Of a stretch of 64,000 bases of DNA, positions 1-8,802 are shown piece after piece. Origin of the DNA: an uncultured Bacillota bacterium (GTDB lineage Bacteria; Bacillota; Clostridia; Christensenellales; UBA1242). The notes beneath the pieces are model-generated. The model had not been told where the DNA came from. It was given only the letters and a program-made list of their open reading frames with translations, and did no database searches. Every line of letters begins with the position of its first letter. The stretch's first letter is position 1. A program made the translations under genes and the position numbers. The stretch spans positions 102,245 through 166,244 of the forward strand of contig UQVQ01000002.1 in assembly GCA_900544595.1 (NCBI GenBank). Direction: 5' to 3'.

Positions 1-208
1 CTTCCAAATATTTCAAAAGGCCTTTTCTTTGACCAACCATTTGAAGAAGACCGCGGCGAGAATGGTTGTCCTTATGGTTGTTCTTTAAGTGCTCTGTTAA
101 GTGGTTAATTCTTTCTGTTAAAAGAGCAATTTGAACTTGTGGAGAACCAGTGTCGCTTTCAGATAAACGATATTTTTCGATTATCTCTTTTTTAACGTTC
201 TTATCCAT
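1..208 (-). CDS. rpsO: 30S ribosomal protein S15 (partial, 3' end outside window)
   Basis: The reverse strand encodes MDKNVKKEIIEKYRLSESDT and continues with the S15 hallmarks GSPQVQIALLTERI, HLKNNHKDNHSRRGLL and VGQRKGLLKYL. S15 binds the central domain of 16S rRNA early in assembly of the small subunit. The ATG at 208 is preceded by a strong AGGAGG ribosome site. About 69 residues are visible of a family that is usually about 88-90, so only the C-terminal tail is missing beyond base 1. A sigma-A type promoter at 300-328 leaves a leader of about 85 nt, where S15 genes in other bacteria often carry an autoregulatory structure. I did not identify a specific fold there. Confidence 0.95.
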   Translation of the reverse strand, partial: MDKNVKKEIIEKYRLSESDTGSPQVQIALLTERINHLTEHLKNNHKDNHSRRGLLQMVGQRKGLLKYLE

Positions 209-299
209 ATTTTACCTCCTACATAAAATTCGCTTCAAACAAAGCAAGTCGTAATGTCGTAGGAAATTCGCGACAAACCTTGATTGAAGTACGACTAGG

Positions 300-328
300 A
301 GTATATCACACAAAAAAAAAGTTGTAAA
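300..328 (-). promoter_or_regulatory. rpsO promoter
   Basis: On the reverse strand a -35 TTTACA (323-328) and a -10 TATACT (300-305) are separated by exactly 17 nt and point at rpsO. Confidence 0.7.
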
Positions 329-406
329 GTGTTTTTACAATTATTTACATAATTAATATATTAAAAGGCAAAATGCGACTCGACGAGAGCAAAAATAAGC
401 AAAATT

Positions 407-961
407 TTAACCTAACTTTTTTGCATAAATTTTTAAATTTTTTTCAACTTTTTCAACATAGTTTCTCGTTTCCAAAAAAGGGATGGTTAGGAGCGTTTTC
501 CCGTCTGAAGAGATTTCTTTGTTTTCAAGCCATTTCAAAACCGTCCCTTCTCCTGCATTATAGGCGCAAAGAGCAACATTAAGATTTCCAAATTTTTCGA
601 GCAAATATTTGATGTAACAAGTTCCAACTCGAATGTTTGTTAGAGGCGAAAAAAGTTCGCTTTCTCCAACTTCTTTTTCAAAATTAAAATTGGTTAAACT
701 AACCCAAGAAGCTGTTGAAGGAAGAACCTGCATAAGCCCAACTGCTCCTTTCTTTGAAACCGCATTTTCGTTAAACGAACTTTCGGCGTTAATTATGCTT
801 GCAATAAGTTTCTTCTCAATTCCAAATTCATTTGCGGCAAGAGAAATTTCCTTTTCAAATTTAAGAGGATATTTTATGCTTAAATAGGCAAAAACTAATG
901 CAAAGCAAAGCATTAAGACAAACAGAAAAACAGCCGAAAAAACAAAGAAATTTTTTCTCAT
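407..961 (-). CDS. Lytic transglycosylase, SLT/Slt70-type, membrane anchored
   Basis: A 184-aa protein with one N-terminal membrane segment (about residues 5-30) followed by a single transglycosylase domain. It cleaves the glycan strands of peptidoglycan between MurNAc and GlcNAc, on the outer face of the membrane. The family motif is clear: IINAESSFNENAVS with the catalytic Glu near residue 60, then GAVGLMQVLPSTA, and further on ALCAYNAGEGTV. The length is normal for the short single-domain class found in Clostridia. The gene lies tail-to-tail with nothing and divergently from secD. No partner gene is adjacent, so its role (growth, sporulation or secretion-related wall remodelling) cannot be told from context. 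Confidence 0.9.
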   Translation of the reverse strand: MRKNFFVFSAVFLFVLMLCFALVFAYLSIKYPLKFEKEISLAANEFGIEKKLIASIINAESSFNENAVSKKGAVGLMQVLPSTASWVSLTNFNFEKEVGESELFSPLTNIRVGTCYIKYLLEKFGNLNVALCAYNAGEGTVLKWLENKEISSDGKTLLTIPFLETRNYVEKVEKNLKIYAKKLG

Positions 962-1013
962 ATGTTTATTTTATGAAGTTGGAAAAATTTTATAATGACA
1001 ATATGTTTTTAAG

Positions 1014-1042
1014 TTGACTTAATTATTTTGTTTGTTTATAAT
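1014..1042 (+). promoter_or_regulatory. secDF promoter
   Basis: TTGACT (1014-1019) and TATAAT (1037-1042) with a 17-nt spacer, about 30 nt upstream of the secD start codon. Confidence 0.75.
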
Positions 1043-1073
1043 ATCTTGACTTAATTTTAAAAGGAAAATCATA

Positions 1074-2390
1074 ATGGAAAAGAAAAAGGCAATAGCAAAA
1101 ATCGCATTCATATCTCTTTTTAGCATTCTTTTGATTATTTTTGCAGTTATCAGTTTCATGCCTGCGGGAAAAGTTAAAGGCTTTGCCGGTTTTGCAGGGG
1201 CAATAACAAAAGGATTAGATTTTGAAGGCGGCATTTATGCAAACTACACCTCGGCGCCAATTGGCGAAATGACCGACAAAGAATTCAAAGATGCTCTTAA
1301 CGAAACTTATAAAAAAGTTAACAGTATTATTGAACAAAAGGGTTACACCGACGCAAAAGTTTTCTTAACTTCCGACAACAAAATTAGAATTGAAAGCCCA
1401 AATGTTGACGATGCAAAAGAAATTTTAAACTTAATTGGCAGCGGCGAACTTAAGATTTCAACATCTTCTTCTAATTCTGGCGACACAATTTTAACAGGGA
1501 AAGATATAACAGCAACGTTTGCCATGCAAAACCCTTCAACAGGAACTTGGGGAACATATGTTGGATTCAACGAAGAAGGAATGAAAGCCGTTAAAGCAGC
1601 AACAAAAGGCGCTTCAAGCTCTTCCAAAACAACTCTCTATTTCTTCCGCGGGAACGACACATCTGCTTTCACAAGTCTTTCTTTCGACAGCCCATACACA
1701 AGCGACTTCTTCTTTATAAGTTACACAAATGGCTCAATGACACAAGAACAAGCAGTTAGTCTTGCTGTTCAAATTTCAACAGGAAGTTTTAAAACAATTT
1801 TAACTGTTGACGGAACAACCAATTGGATTTCTTCAAGCACGGGTGACGAAGCAATTTTGGGGCTTACAATTGCAAGCGCAGCGGCAGCTCTTGTTATCTT
1901 AGTTATTTTTGCAATTGTATATCGCGAGCTTGGACTTATGTCAATCATCTCAATCTTAATGTATATTGGCGGAATGCTCTTCTTTATGCAAGCAATTCCA
2001 GTTATAACACTTTCCGTTGCAAGTCTTGGCGCGGGGCTTGTTTCGCTTGTTTTAGTTTCCGCTTGTCATTTCATTCTGCTTGAAAAAATTCGTGCGGAAT
2101 ATGCAATTGGAAAGAAATTTAAAACTGCAGTTAAAACTGGCTATAAAAAATCTGTTAGCGTAATTTCCGAAATTTGCGGGGCAATTGCAATCATTTCAAC
2201 TGTTGCATATTTCATTTTAACTGGTGCGGTTAAGAGCTTTGCAATGATTATGATTGCCGGTTCGCTTTTAACTCTTTTAACAACTCTTTTCTTCTCATAT
2301 CACCTTGCAAAAGCCTATGCAACCTTAAACACAGCAAACGGGAAAAGAGTTAACTTTTCAAGGGAGGAAAACATTGATGAAATTGAATAA
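1074..2390 (+). CDS. secD: Protein translocase subunit SecD
   Basis: A 438-aa RND-family membrane protein that, with SecF, uses the proton motive force to pull proteins through SecYEG. It has an N-terminal membrane segment (about residues 9-30), the SecD/F signature region GLDFEGGIYANY just after it, a periplasmic-type P1 domain with VDDAKEILNLIGSGEL and VGFNEEGMKAVKAAT, then five closely packed C-terminal membrane segments starting near ILGLTIASAAAALVILVIF. The signature reads DFEGG where most SecD proteins have DLRGG. The ATG at 1074 follows an AAAGGA site. The stop overlaps the secF start by 14 bp, so the two are translationally coupled. Confidence 0.92.
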   Translation: MEKKKAIAKIAFISLFSILLIIFAVISFMPAGKVKGFAGFAGAITKGLDFEGGIYANYTSAPIGEMTDKEFKDALNETYKKVNSIIEQKGYTDAKVFLTSDNKIRIESPNVDDAKEILNLIGSGELKISTSSSNSGDTILTGKDITATFAMQNPSTGTWGTYVGFNEEGMKAVKAATKGASSSSKTTLYFFRGNDTSAFTSLSFDSPYTSDFFFISYTNGSMTQEQAVSLAVQISTGSFKTILTVDGTTNWISSSTGDEAILGLTIASAAAALVILVIFAIVYRELGLMSIISILMYIGGMLFFMQAIPVITLSVASLGAGLVSLVLVSACHFILLEKIRAEYAIGKKFKTAVKTGYKKSVSVISEICGAIAIISTVAYFILTGAVKSFAMIMIAGSLLTLLTTLFFSYHLAKAYATLNTANGKRVNFSREENIDEIE

Positions 2391-3375
2391 ATTAACAAAT
2401 CTTTTCAAAAAAGATATTAGTTTTCTTGGGCACGCAAAATACTATTTTGTTGCACTTGCTGCAATTTTAATTTCTGCAATCATTATTGTTTCGGTTATTG
2501 GAATGAAAATTGGGTTTGATTTTCAAGGCGGAACAATTGTTGAGGTTGTTTATGGTGTTGAGTTTGATAATGAGGGGAATCCATATCCAGAAGATTCTCA
2601 ATACACAAAAGACTTAGCCAAAGAAAAAATTGAAAAAGTTTTGGGAAATGTTGGCGGCTTTGAAATTTCAACAATTCAAGACGCAAAAGGCGAATATGGA
2701 AACAAGGTTGTTTATAAACTTCTTTCAAACGAAAAAATTTCAAACGACCAATATGAAACAATAAAAACAAAACTCTATGAAGAATTCGACCAATACAACG
2801 CAACCGGCCTTCTCCAATCAAAATACATCACAGTTTATGGCGTTCCAGGAAGCGCAAACAATGCAGCGGTTTATGGCTCAATTGCCCTTGCTGTTTCGGT
2901 TGTTCTTCTTTCAATTGGTGTTGCAATTCGCTATGGATTTTCGGCAATGTTCTCAATTCTTTTAACATCGCTTATTAACATCGCTTTGGCTTTTGCAACA
3001 GTTATAATTTGCCGTGTTAGCGTTGATGCCCAATTTATTGGAAGCGTCTTAACAATTTTTGTTTTAACTTTAATTGCAAATTTAATCTACCTTGACAAAG
3101 CAAAAGAGAACTTCAAAAATAAAGAACTCTCAAGAAACGATGTTGTTAACCTTTCTGTTAAACAAACCTTAGTAACAAACGCATTGATTCTTAGTGTTTC
3201 CCTTATTTCAGTAATTTTCCTAACTGGGTTTGGAGTTTTAGCAATAAGAAGCTATGGAATTCCTGTTATTCTTGGAACGCTTTATGCTTTCTTCTCGGCA
3301 ATTTATGTTTTGCCTTGGCTTAACTTTAAAATTAATTTCAAAAAGAAACAAAAAATCAAAAAGAGCGGTAAATAA
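2377..3375 (+). CDS. secF: Protein translocase subunit SecF
   Basis: A 332-aa partner of SecD. It has the SecF signature GFDFQGGTIVEVVY after the first membrane segment, a small extracytoplasmic domain (about residues 50-150), and five C-terminal membrane helices beginning at NNAAVYGSIALAVSVV. I chose the ATG at 2377 because GGGAGG lies just upstream of it inside the secD coding end; a TTG three bases earlier is less likely. The last helix is followed by a Lys-rich tail. Separate secD and secF genes are usual in Clostridia. A strong intrinsic terminator follows directly. Confidence 0.93.
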   Translation: MKLNKLTNLFKKDISFLGHAKYYFVALAAILISAIIIVSVIGMKIGFDFQGGTIVEVVYGVEFDNEGNPYPEDSQYTKDLAKEKIEKVLGNVGGFEISTIQDAKGEYGNKVVYKLLSNEKISNDQYETIKTKLYEEFDQYNATGLLQSKYITVYGVPGSANNAAVYGSIALAVSVVLLSIGVAIRYGFSAMFSILLTSLINIALAFATVIICRVSVDAQFIGSVLTIFVLTLIANLIYLDKAKENFKNKELSRNDVVNLSVKQTLVTNALILSVSLISVIFLTGFGVLAIRSYGIPVILGTLYAFFSAIYVLPWLNFKINFKKKQKIKKSGK

Positions 3376-3388
3376 CCGCTTTTTTTAT
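3357..3388 (+). terminator. secDF terminator
   Basis: GC-rich stem AGCGGT / ACCGCT followed by a run of seven T, overlapping the secF stop codon. Confidence 0.8.
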
Positions 3389-3424
3389 TTTAATTTATCA
3401 AATATTTCTCTTTGATTAAAAGCT

Positions 3425-4360
3425 TTAAGTTGCAATTTGAACAATAGAAAGCATTATGCTTGGAGCTCCGGAAGCAGTTATTGTTCTGTTTGTTGAAAGC
3501 TTTGGAACAAGTGTTATTATGTCGTTGATTTTTAGCGAAACAACAAACATTGCGCTAACATTTGTGCTTGAGGTTAAAGACCGTGTTGTTCCAGGAATTA
3601 AACTGGAATTCTTATACACCCCAACACAATCACCTGCCGCCGCCGAAGAACCATTATTCATTGAAAATGAAATAACATATGTTCCATTTGCGGGTATAAA
3701 AACAGATGTTTCGTTTGTTGTTATCCCATTATTTGTTAAAGTTTGACCAAAAGTTAGCGGACGAGAATTGGAAATGTCTTGATTGTTGGGATTAAACAGA
3801 GTTACATTTATATTATTAGTTGACCCTGGCGGCCCTGCAACTCCTTGCTCCCCCTTTTCGCCTTTTGGCCCTTGTTTGCCCTTATCTCCTTTAACCCCTT
3901 GAGGGCCGGCTTCCCCTTTTATTCCTTGATCGCCTTTTGGCCCAATTTCTCCTTTTGGAATGTGGAATTCAAAATAATGAACCCCATCTTTATAATTATC
4001 CGTAACACTTGCAGGAACATTAGATTCAACCTGCGTTGTTTTTCCAACAATAATTTTTTCTGGCACTCCATTTTGTCCGTCGTAACCTTTTGGAATTCCA
4101 AAATCTAGGAACGTTGTGTTTCCATCATGAAACGCTTTAACCGTCGCTTGCTCGCCGGGTTGTAAAGTTGATGTTGACCTTATTATCAAATTTTCGCCGC
4201 TTGGTCCAGTTGGCCCAACAGGCCCAGTTGGACCTGTTGCTCCTGTTGCCCCTTTTGGCCCTTGTTGCCCTATTGGGGGTAAATTTATGCTTTTTGGCAA
4301 ATAATTCGATTTTGAACAGGGTTTTTTGCATAAAATTTTGTTTAAAAAACTGTTTCTCAT
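3425..4360 (-). CDS. Collagen-like surface/spore protein with BclA-type C-terminal domain
   Basis: A 311-aa protein. Residues 1-30 carry three Cys and no signal peptide. Two collagen-like Gly-X-Y blocks follow (about 33-53, rich in GPTGPT; and about 137-180, rich in GPKGDKG and GEKGEQG), separated by a globular stretch of about 80 residues. The C-terminal 130 residues resemble the beta-sandwich (C1q/TNF-like) heads of BclA-type exosporium proteins (FIPANGTYVISFSMN, VGVYKNSSLIPGT). BclA proteins trimerise and form the hair-like nap on spores; a spore-surface place for this one is inferred. It shares the strand with the DUF11-like gene upstream. An AGGAGAAAAT site precedes the ATG. Confidence 0.8.
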   Translation of the reverse strand: MRNSFLNKILCKKPCSKSNYLPKSINLPPIGQQGPKGATGATGPTGPVGPTGPSGENLIIRSTSTLQPGEQATVKAFHDGNTTFLDFGIPKGYDGQNGVPEKIIVGKTTQVESNVPASVTDNYKDGVHYFEFHIPKGEIGPKGDQGIKGEAGPQGVKGDKGKQGPKGEKGEQGVAGPPGSTNNINVTLFNPNNQDISNSRPLTFGQTLTNNGITTNETSVFIPANGTYVISFSMNNGSSAAAGDCVGVYKNSSLIPGTTRSLTSSTNVSAMFVVSLKINDIITLVPKLSTNRTITASGAPSIMLSIVQIAT

Positions 4361-4447
4361 ATTTTCTCCTTAACAAAAATTTTGTTTGTTCGAAATTTAC
4401 TTTGTCTTTGTTGTCGTCTTGAATTAAATCAATTCGCAAAAAGTTTT

Positions 4448-5221
4448 TTAGTTTACTATAACTTTAAACGTGACTTCAATTTCCGCTCCAACATCAAGAT
4501 TTCCAACTTCAAATCCATTTTCTGGGTTATATTCGGCTGGCGCATCGGATTTGTTAATTCTCACACTCCCTGGGACAAAAGCTGTTTCTTTTGGGATTGA
4601 ATCTCGAAAGAAAAGATTGGTGTTTGCAACTTTTCCAATGTTTTTAATTACATTTTGATACATAAATTCCGTTCCAGATATAACAACAGATTGGCTTGAA
4701 GTTTTTTCGATAACAATTTTGTTATCTGTTATATCAATAACAATTTCTAAAGTGTCTTCCGACAAATTTCGAATTTCATTAACATCATACGTTATGTTGG
4801 TTTTTAGCGGAACACTGTTAACCGTTGGCTTATCGTCGATAACAAGTATATAGGAAACAACTATTCCTGAATTTGGAACAAGTTTGTTTGGTAAAGTTAT
4901 GCCCTTTATTAGATCAAAATTTGGATATGAAACGTCGTCGAGAGTTACCGACCCCTCTTTAAAACTTGCCCCTTGCCCAATTGTTTCCTTTAATCTAATA
5001 TTTTCAATGTCCGACAAGCTTTCATTCGTTAAGATTTTACTTTGAAGAACTTCCTCTTTTGCCGCAGCATAATCTAACATAGACGACTTATCTTTCACGA
5101 AAGCAACCGTCATATTTTCTGTTTTAGATTCATTGCTTAAAGCGCTTAATGTTTTTGTTGTTTGGTCTGGTGTAGTATATTCTGCTGTTATGCTGGATTT
5201 GTTCAATATGAGTTTGTTCAT
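4448..5221 (-). CDS. DUF11-like repeat-domain surface protein
   Basis: A 257-aa protein without signal peptide or membrane segment. The C-terminal part (about residues 165-257) is a DUF11/conserved-repeat type beta-sandwich: YQNVIKNIGKVANTNLFFRD, then SIPKETAFVPGSVRIN, and NLDVGAEIEVTFKVIVN, which are the usual framework phrases of these domains. A second similar domain (GASFKEGSVTLDDVSYPNF and LVPNSGIVVSYILVID) lies before it. Clostridial proteins of this plan are abundant cell- or spore-associated proteins of unknown role. It sits upstream of the collagen-like gene on the same strand with an 87-bp gap and may be co-expressed with it. Confidence 0.7.
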   Translation of the reverse strand: MNKLILNKSSITAEYTTPDQTTKTLSALSNESKTENMTVAFVKDKSSMLDYAAAKEEVLQSKILTNESLSDIENIRLKETIGQGASFKEGSVTLDDVSYPNFDLIKGITLPNKLVPNSGIVVSYILVIDDKPTVNSVPLKTNITYDVNEIRNLSEDTLEIVIDITDNKIVIEKTSSQSVVISGTEFMYQNVIKNIGKVANTNLFFRDSIPKETAFVPGSVRINKSDAPAEYNPENGFEVGNLDVGAEIEVTFKVIVN

Positions 5222-5282
5222 TTATTTCTCCCTCAACTAAAGCATCATATATTAAGAATGAAAAATGTGACACCGTAAAAAA

Positions 5283-5311
5283 AATAAGCAACTTATCCCA
5301 CATTGCTTATT
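5283..5311. terminator. Bidirectional-looking hairpin between the ankyrin and DUF11 genes
   Basis: AATAAGCAA (5283-5291) pairs with TTGCTTATT (5303-5311), with A- and T-runs outside; it lies just after the ankyrin gene stop. Confidence 0.55.
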
Positions 5312-5341
5312 TCTTTCATTTTATATGTTTTTTGTTCCTTA

Positions 5342-6436
5342 TTATTTGCAACAACTGTTTGCAACTCTGTTTTGGAAGCCAATTTTCCCAAGTTCGGTTT
5401 CAAGGAACTTGTCTTTTGCCTCGCCAGAAAGTTCGTTTCCTTTTTCATAAATTCCCATTGCTTTTTGAGTTATTTCAAAGCAGGTTGGATTTCCATAGAA
5501 TTTTGCATAGTTAATTGCCATTCTGCCGTTGTTGTCTTGCAAGTTCAAATTTGCACCCCTTGAAATTAAAACCCTTGTTGCTTCTCTGTTGCCGCGTTTG
5601 CAGCAAAGCATTAAAGTTGAAACTCCGTTTTTATCTTGCTCGTCCATAAACTTTTTGTTATAGTTTGCGCTTTTAAGCAAAATATCCATCATAACACCGT
5701 TGCTGTTGTTAGCTGCGTGCATAAGCGGATTTCTTCCCGCAAAATCTGCCATAAAACTTGCTCCGCTTTTAACAAGATGAACAAGCGCTTCTTGGCGATG
5801 TTTGTTTTGGCAAGCAACAATTGTTGGAGTTGCGCCCTCGCGGTTTCTTTGGTTAATGTTTGCCCCATAACTTTGAAGAAGTTCAATCATTGGAACATCG
5901 TTTTGCTTAACCGCATCGAAAATTGGTGTTTCTTTATATGCACCAACAAGATTTGGATTTGCTCCATTTTCCAAAAGAATTTTTGCAATTCGAAGATTCC
6001 CAAGTTTAACAGCAAGCGAAAGTGCAGAAAGCCCATCTTTGTTAAGCGCATTCATATTGATTGCATCAATTTCTGGAAGAATTTCGCCTCTTTCGTTTTT
6101 ATTATATGTTGCAAGATATTTAACAACCTCTTCCTTTCTTGAATAAACGGCCAAAATTAACGCATTGTTTTTGTTTGAATCAACACAGTTGATGTCCGCC
6201 CCGTTTGGATATGTTAACGCAATTTTAATTCTTCGTTTATCTCCAAAAAAAGCGTTTTCCAACAAGTCGCAATTTCTTATTTCGCGTGTTTTTGTTTCTT
6301 CTTTTTTAAGCCAGTCGCTTGGAACATTTGCATATTTCAAAACCGGTTTATTAAACTCTTGAAAATCTGTTCGAAGTGCATTCCCAAGAATTGCCCCTTG
6401 GCTAAGTTTTTTCTTTGAATTGTATTTTTTTGACAT
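5342..6436 (-). CDS. Ankyrin repeat protein
   Basis: A 364-aa, apparently cytoplasmic protein made of about seven ankyrin repeats between residues 75 and 325. Typical phrases are GLSALSLAVKLGNLRIAKIL, LLENGANPNLVGAYKETPI, LLQSYGANINQRNREGATP and LISRGANLNLQDNNGRMAI. Ankyrin arrays bind other proteins; no enzyme domain is attached, so the partner is unknown. The last 35 residues (about 330-364) are not ankyrin-like and end in Cys-Cys-Lys. GGGAGAG precedes the ATG. It is a single-gene transcription unit by spacing. Confidence 0.85.
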   Translation of the reverse strand: MSKKYNSKKKLSQGAILGNALRTDFQEFNKPVLKYANVPSDWLKKEETKTREIRNCDLLENAFFGDKRRIKIALTYPNGADINCVDSNKNNALILAVYSRKEEVVKYLATYNKNERGEILPEIDAINMNALNKDGLSALSLAVKLGNLRIAKILLENGANPNLVGAYKETPIFDAVKQNDVPMIELLQSYGANINQRNREGATPTIVACQNKHRQEALVHLVKSGASFMADFAGRNPLMHAANNSNGVMMDILLKSANYNKKFMDEQDKNGVSTLMLCCKRGNREATRVLISRGANLNLQDNNGRMAINYAKFYGNPTCFEITQKAMGIYEKGNELSGEAKDKFLETELGKIGFQNRVANSCCK

Positions 6437-6521
6437 TTTCTCTCCCTTACATTTTCATTATACCAGCGAAAAACGGTTTGTCAATATGGAATATTTATTT
6501 AATTATTGAAAAAAATATGTT

Positions 6522-7076
6522 ATGGAAAAATTTAAAAACTTTTGTTTGTTCATAAGCAGTTTTGCTCCTCTCTATTTTTTAATTATCGTTAAGGAGCTTG
6601 TTGAAATTGCAAACGGCAATCTTTCGTTTAACGTAACGAATTCAATTATGCTTTCGCTAAACCTTTTGTTGATTGCTTTTGGGATTCTTGGAGTTTGTTT
6701 AACATATAAAGACAGATATAAAGCAATTGAGATTATAGATTCAAAAAATGTGACCTGCCAAAATTTCTTAGGCTATTTTCCTCTTTTCGTTCTTTTTGCG
6801 CTTGCCTTCCAACTTGAATTTATTAGTATGGCAGTTGTTTATGTTTTAATTCTTGTTATGATTGGCGTTGTTTATCTCAAAAACGACCTAACCTATATCA
6901 ACCCTTTCCTTAACATAATTGGCTTTTCAACCTATCAAATAACCTTTCTTAAAGGCGAAGAAGAAAAGAAACTTTATGTTTTCTCTTTTTCAAACCTTGA
7001 AAACAGAACATATCTTTCAAACGGATTTTTTATTAAACCTCTTAAACAAAAGAAAAATAAGAAAACAAATCGCTAG
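6522..7076 (+). CDS. Multi-pass membrane protein of unknown function
   Basis: A 184-aa protein with about four hydrophobic segments (residues about 8-25, 41-62, 83-100 and 104-121) and a basic C-terminal tail (PLKQKKNKKTNR). No family recognised. The cytoplasmic-looking stretch after residue 125 (LNIIGFSTYQITFLKG) is short. No clear Shine-Dalgarno sequence precedes the ATG. The gene is a lone unit before the tRNA-Gly gene on the opposite strand. Confidence 0.6.
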   Translation: MEKFKNFCLFISSFAPLYFLIIVKELVEIANGNLSFNVTNSIMLSLNLLLIAFGILGVCLTYKDRYKAIEIIDSKNVTCQNFLGYFPLFVLFALAFQLEFISMAVVYVLILVMIGVVYLKNDLTYINPFLNIIGFSTYQITFLKGEEEKKLYVFSFSNLENRTYLSNGFFIKPLKQKKNKKTNR

Positions 7077-7130
7077 GTTTAATTTTCTTTTTAAATAAAT
7101 TAACTGCCAAGTAAGTAAACAAAATAAAAA

Positions 7131-7158
7131 AAGCCTTAGAAACCTAAGGCTTATATTT
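7131..7158. terminator. Shared terminator of the membrane gene and tRNA-Gly
   Basis: Stem AAGCCTTAG (7131-7139) / CTAAGGCTT (7144-7152) with A-run on the left and T-run on the right, so it can stop transcription from both sides. Confidence 0.75.
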
Positions 7159-7159
7159 T

Positions 7160-7234
7160 TGGAGCGGAAGACGAGATTCGAACTCGCGACATTTGCCTTG
7201 GCAAGGCAACGCTCTACCACTGAGCCACTCCCGC
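7160..7234 (-). tRNA. tRNA-Gly (GCC)
   Basis: The reverse strand folds as a tRNA: acceptor GCGGGAG / CTTCCGC, D-arm GCTC..GAGC, anticodon stem TTGCC / GGCAA with loop TTGCCAA giving anticodon GCC, T-loop TTCGAAT. The 3' CCA is encoded. Confidence 0.97.
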
Positions 7235-7411
7235 ATTTCAAATTGCTTTAACAATATACCAAAACATTTCATTCTTGTCAACAAAAATTTAATTCTTTTC
7301 GAACTTTGTTCTTGAAGTTAACCTTTTAAGAAGTTAAATTCATATAAAACTTAAGATAATTCGTTGACAAAGCAAGTTTCTTTTGATAAAATAGCCTTGC
7401 AAAATTTGAAT

Positions 7412-7486
7412 GGTACCATAGCCAAGTGGTAAGGCAAGGGTCTGCAAAACCCTCATTCCCCGGTTCAAATCCGGGTGGTACCTCCA
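7412..7486 (+). tRNA. tRNA-Cys (GCA)
   Basis: Acceptor GGTACCA / TGGTACC, anticodon stem AGGGT / ACCCT with anticodon GCA, T-arm CCCGG / CCGGG, encoded CCA. Confidence 0.97.
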
Positions 7487-7489
7487 AAT

Positions 7490-7575
7490 GCTGGTGTGGC
7501 GGAATGGTAGACGCAAGGGACTTAAAATCCCTCGTTCGCAAGGACGTGCCGGTTCGAGTCCGGCCACCAGCACCA
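7490..7575 (+). tRNA. tRNA-Leu (TAA)
   Basis: Acceptor GCTGGTG / CACCAGC, anticodon loop CTTAAAA (anticodon TAA), long class II variable arm CGTTCGCAAGGACG, T-arm CCGG / CCGG, encoded CCA. It is only 3 nt after tRNA-Cys, so the two are co-transcribed. It is the last core gene before the island. Confidence 0.97.
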
Positions 7576-7584
7576 TACACGAAT

Positions 7585-7626
7585 AAAACGAACCTTGAAG
7601 ATAGTTCAGGGTTCGTTTTGTTTTTT
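7585..7626 (+). terminator. Terminator of the tRNA-Cys/tRNA-Leu unit
   Basis: AAAACGAACC (7585-7594) pairs with GGTTCGTTTT (7610-7619), followed by a T-run. Confidence 0.8.
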
Positions 7627-7666
7627 AACAAGGAATGTTTTGGATTTAAACTAAGCATATAGACAA

Positions 7667-7693
7667 AAGAAGGCTTTTTGTTATAGCCTTCTT
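7667..7693. terminator. Hairpin at the left edge of the island
   Basis: AAGAAGGCT (7667-7675) / AGCCTTCTT (7685-7693) with T-rich flanks. It lies just after the exonuclease stop and probably ends that operon. Confidence 0.65.
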
Positions 7694-7709
7694 CTTTTTA
7701 TTATTTGTT

Positions 7710-8786
7710 TTACTGATTGTTCGAAAATTGTTTTATGTAATCTTCGTAAGAAATGCCTTTCTTTTTTAAACTCTCAATTAGAGCAGTATTAAATGCAGTA
7801 TCCTTGCAATTGTTTTCATCATGTTTTATATACTCACCATGTTCATTAATTTCTATTTTTAACATTTTTGACAGCTCTTCAATTGTTATCTTTTTTATGT
7901 CCTTATGGTTATCTTCTATATTATGGTCACAAGACAAATCTCTTTCACCATACTCATCCCCCATAACAAAATATGAACAAATTGATCCTTTATTTCCATA
8001 ATTGTATCCTGCATTAAAAATAGCTTCAATAAGTCTCAATCTTCCTTCCGTTGTTGTTTCTTTAATAGAATCCGATAAACAAATTAAAGGCCAATTATCT
8101 CTTTCTGGATATTTTTCTGCAATTTTCTTCAATTTTTTAGCAAATTTACCTGTTTTTTCGCCAATTTGATCATTATTTTCTTTATTTTGTTTTATTGAAG
8201 AAACAATAAAGTTTTCTGTCCTATCTTTAACGTTAGGACATAATTCAATAATCTCAATAAGAGAAAATCCAAGTTTATTAAGTATTTCCTTGAACTCTAT
8301 CATTGTATTGTGGGCGTCAACTTCAGCGTCATGTTCACCCTCTTCGCCCTTTAATTCAAGTTCTTCCAAAATGTTTAATACTGATATTTCTTTTTTAGTA
8401 TTCTTGTATTCTTTATAAAACAATTTAACATCGTAAAAATCAAAATCAATACTTGGTAAATTATATCTTTTACAATCATCATTTAATGCCTTGGCGTCAT
8501 TATTTAGCGAGTGCCCTAGAACATAATCACAGCTTTCTATTATCTCCTTAATTTTAGGATAATATTTATTGAAAGTAAGTCTTTCTTCATACTCCTTTTT
8601 AGTTCTTGTAAGTATGTGTTTTAATGCCCACCAATCCCATTCATCATTAGATATGTATGGATTGATTATAAGATTATTCCTTTCTATTATTTCAAACTTT
8701 TCATTAGTTATAACATACCCGAATTCACAAATCTTGCAACCATTTTTACAACTCGCATATTCTAAATCAAAAAATAAAATTCTCAT
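7710..8786 (-). CDS. DEDDh-type 3'-5' exonuclease domain protein
   Basis: A 358-aa protein. The N-terminal 170 residues are a DnaQ-like exonuclease: ExoI motif FFDLEYA (Asp and Glu near residues 6 and 8), ExoII around YVLGHSLNNDAKAL, and ExoIII HDAEVDAHNT (His and Asp near 146-152), so all metal-binding positions look present. The C-terminal 190 residues (about 170-358) match nothing I recognise. It follows the radical-SAM remnant by 16 nt on the same strand and so was part of an operon with it and, further up, the helicase. The ATG follows AAAGGAAAAT. A nucleic-acid degrading role in defence is inferred from this company. Confidence 0.75.
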   Translation of the reverse strand: MRILFFDLEYASCKNGCKICEFGYVITNEKFEIIERNNLIINPYISNDEWDWWALKHILTRTKKEYEERLTFNKYYPKIKEIIESCDYVLGHSLNNDAKALNDDCKRYNLPSIDFDFYDVKLFYKEYKNTKKEISVLNILEELELKGEEGEHDAEVDAHNTMIEFKEILNKLGFSLIEIIELCPNVKDRTENFIVSSIKQNKENNDQIGEKTGKFAKKLKKIAEKYPERDNWPLICLSDSIKETTTEGRLRLIEAIFNAGYNYGNKGSICSYFVMGDEYGERDLSCDHNIEDNHKDIKKITIEELSKMLKIEINEHGEYIKHDENNCKDTAFNTALIESLKKKGISYEDYIKQFSNNQ

Positions 8787-8802
8787 TAGTTATTTTCCTT
8801 TA

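Noticed and set aside
209..299. Riboswitch or T-box in the rpsO leader
   Set aside because: The leader is short and shows no T-box or known riboswitch core; an S15 autoregulatory fold remains possible but was not recognised.
4137..4439. Other frames rich in Pro/Leu or Arg/Asn opposite the collagen-like gene
   Set aside because: They are by-products of the repetitive Gly-X-Y coding and have no ribosome site.
7490..7575. tRNA-Leu as the attachment site of the island
   Set aside because: No repeat of its 3' end was found near 26.6 kb, and the island recombinase is a serine type, which seldom uses tRNA genes.
7017..7658. Reverse frames across the tRNA cluster
   Set aside because: They run through tRNA-Gly, tRNA-Cys and tRNA-Leu genes.
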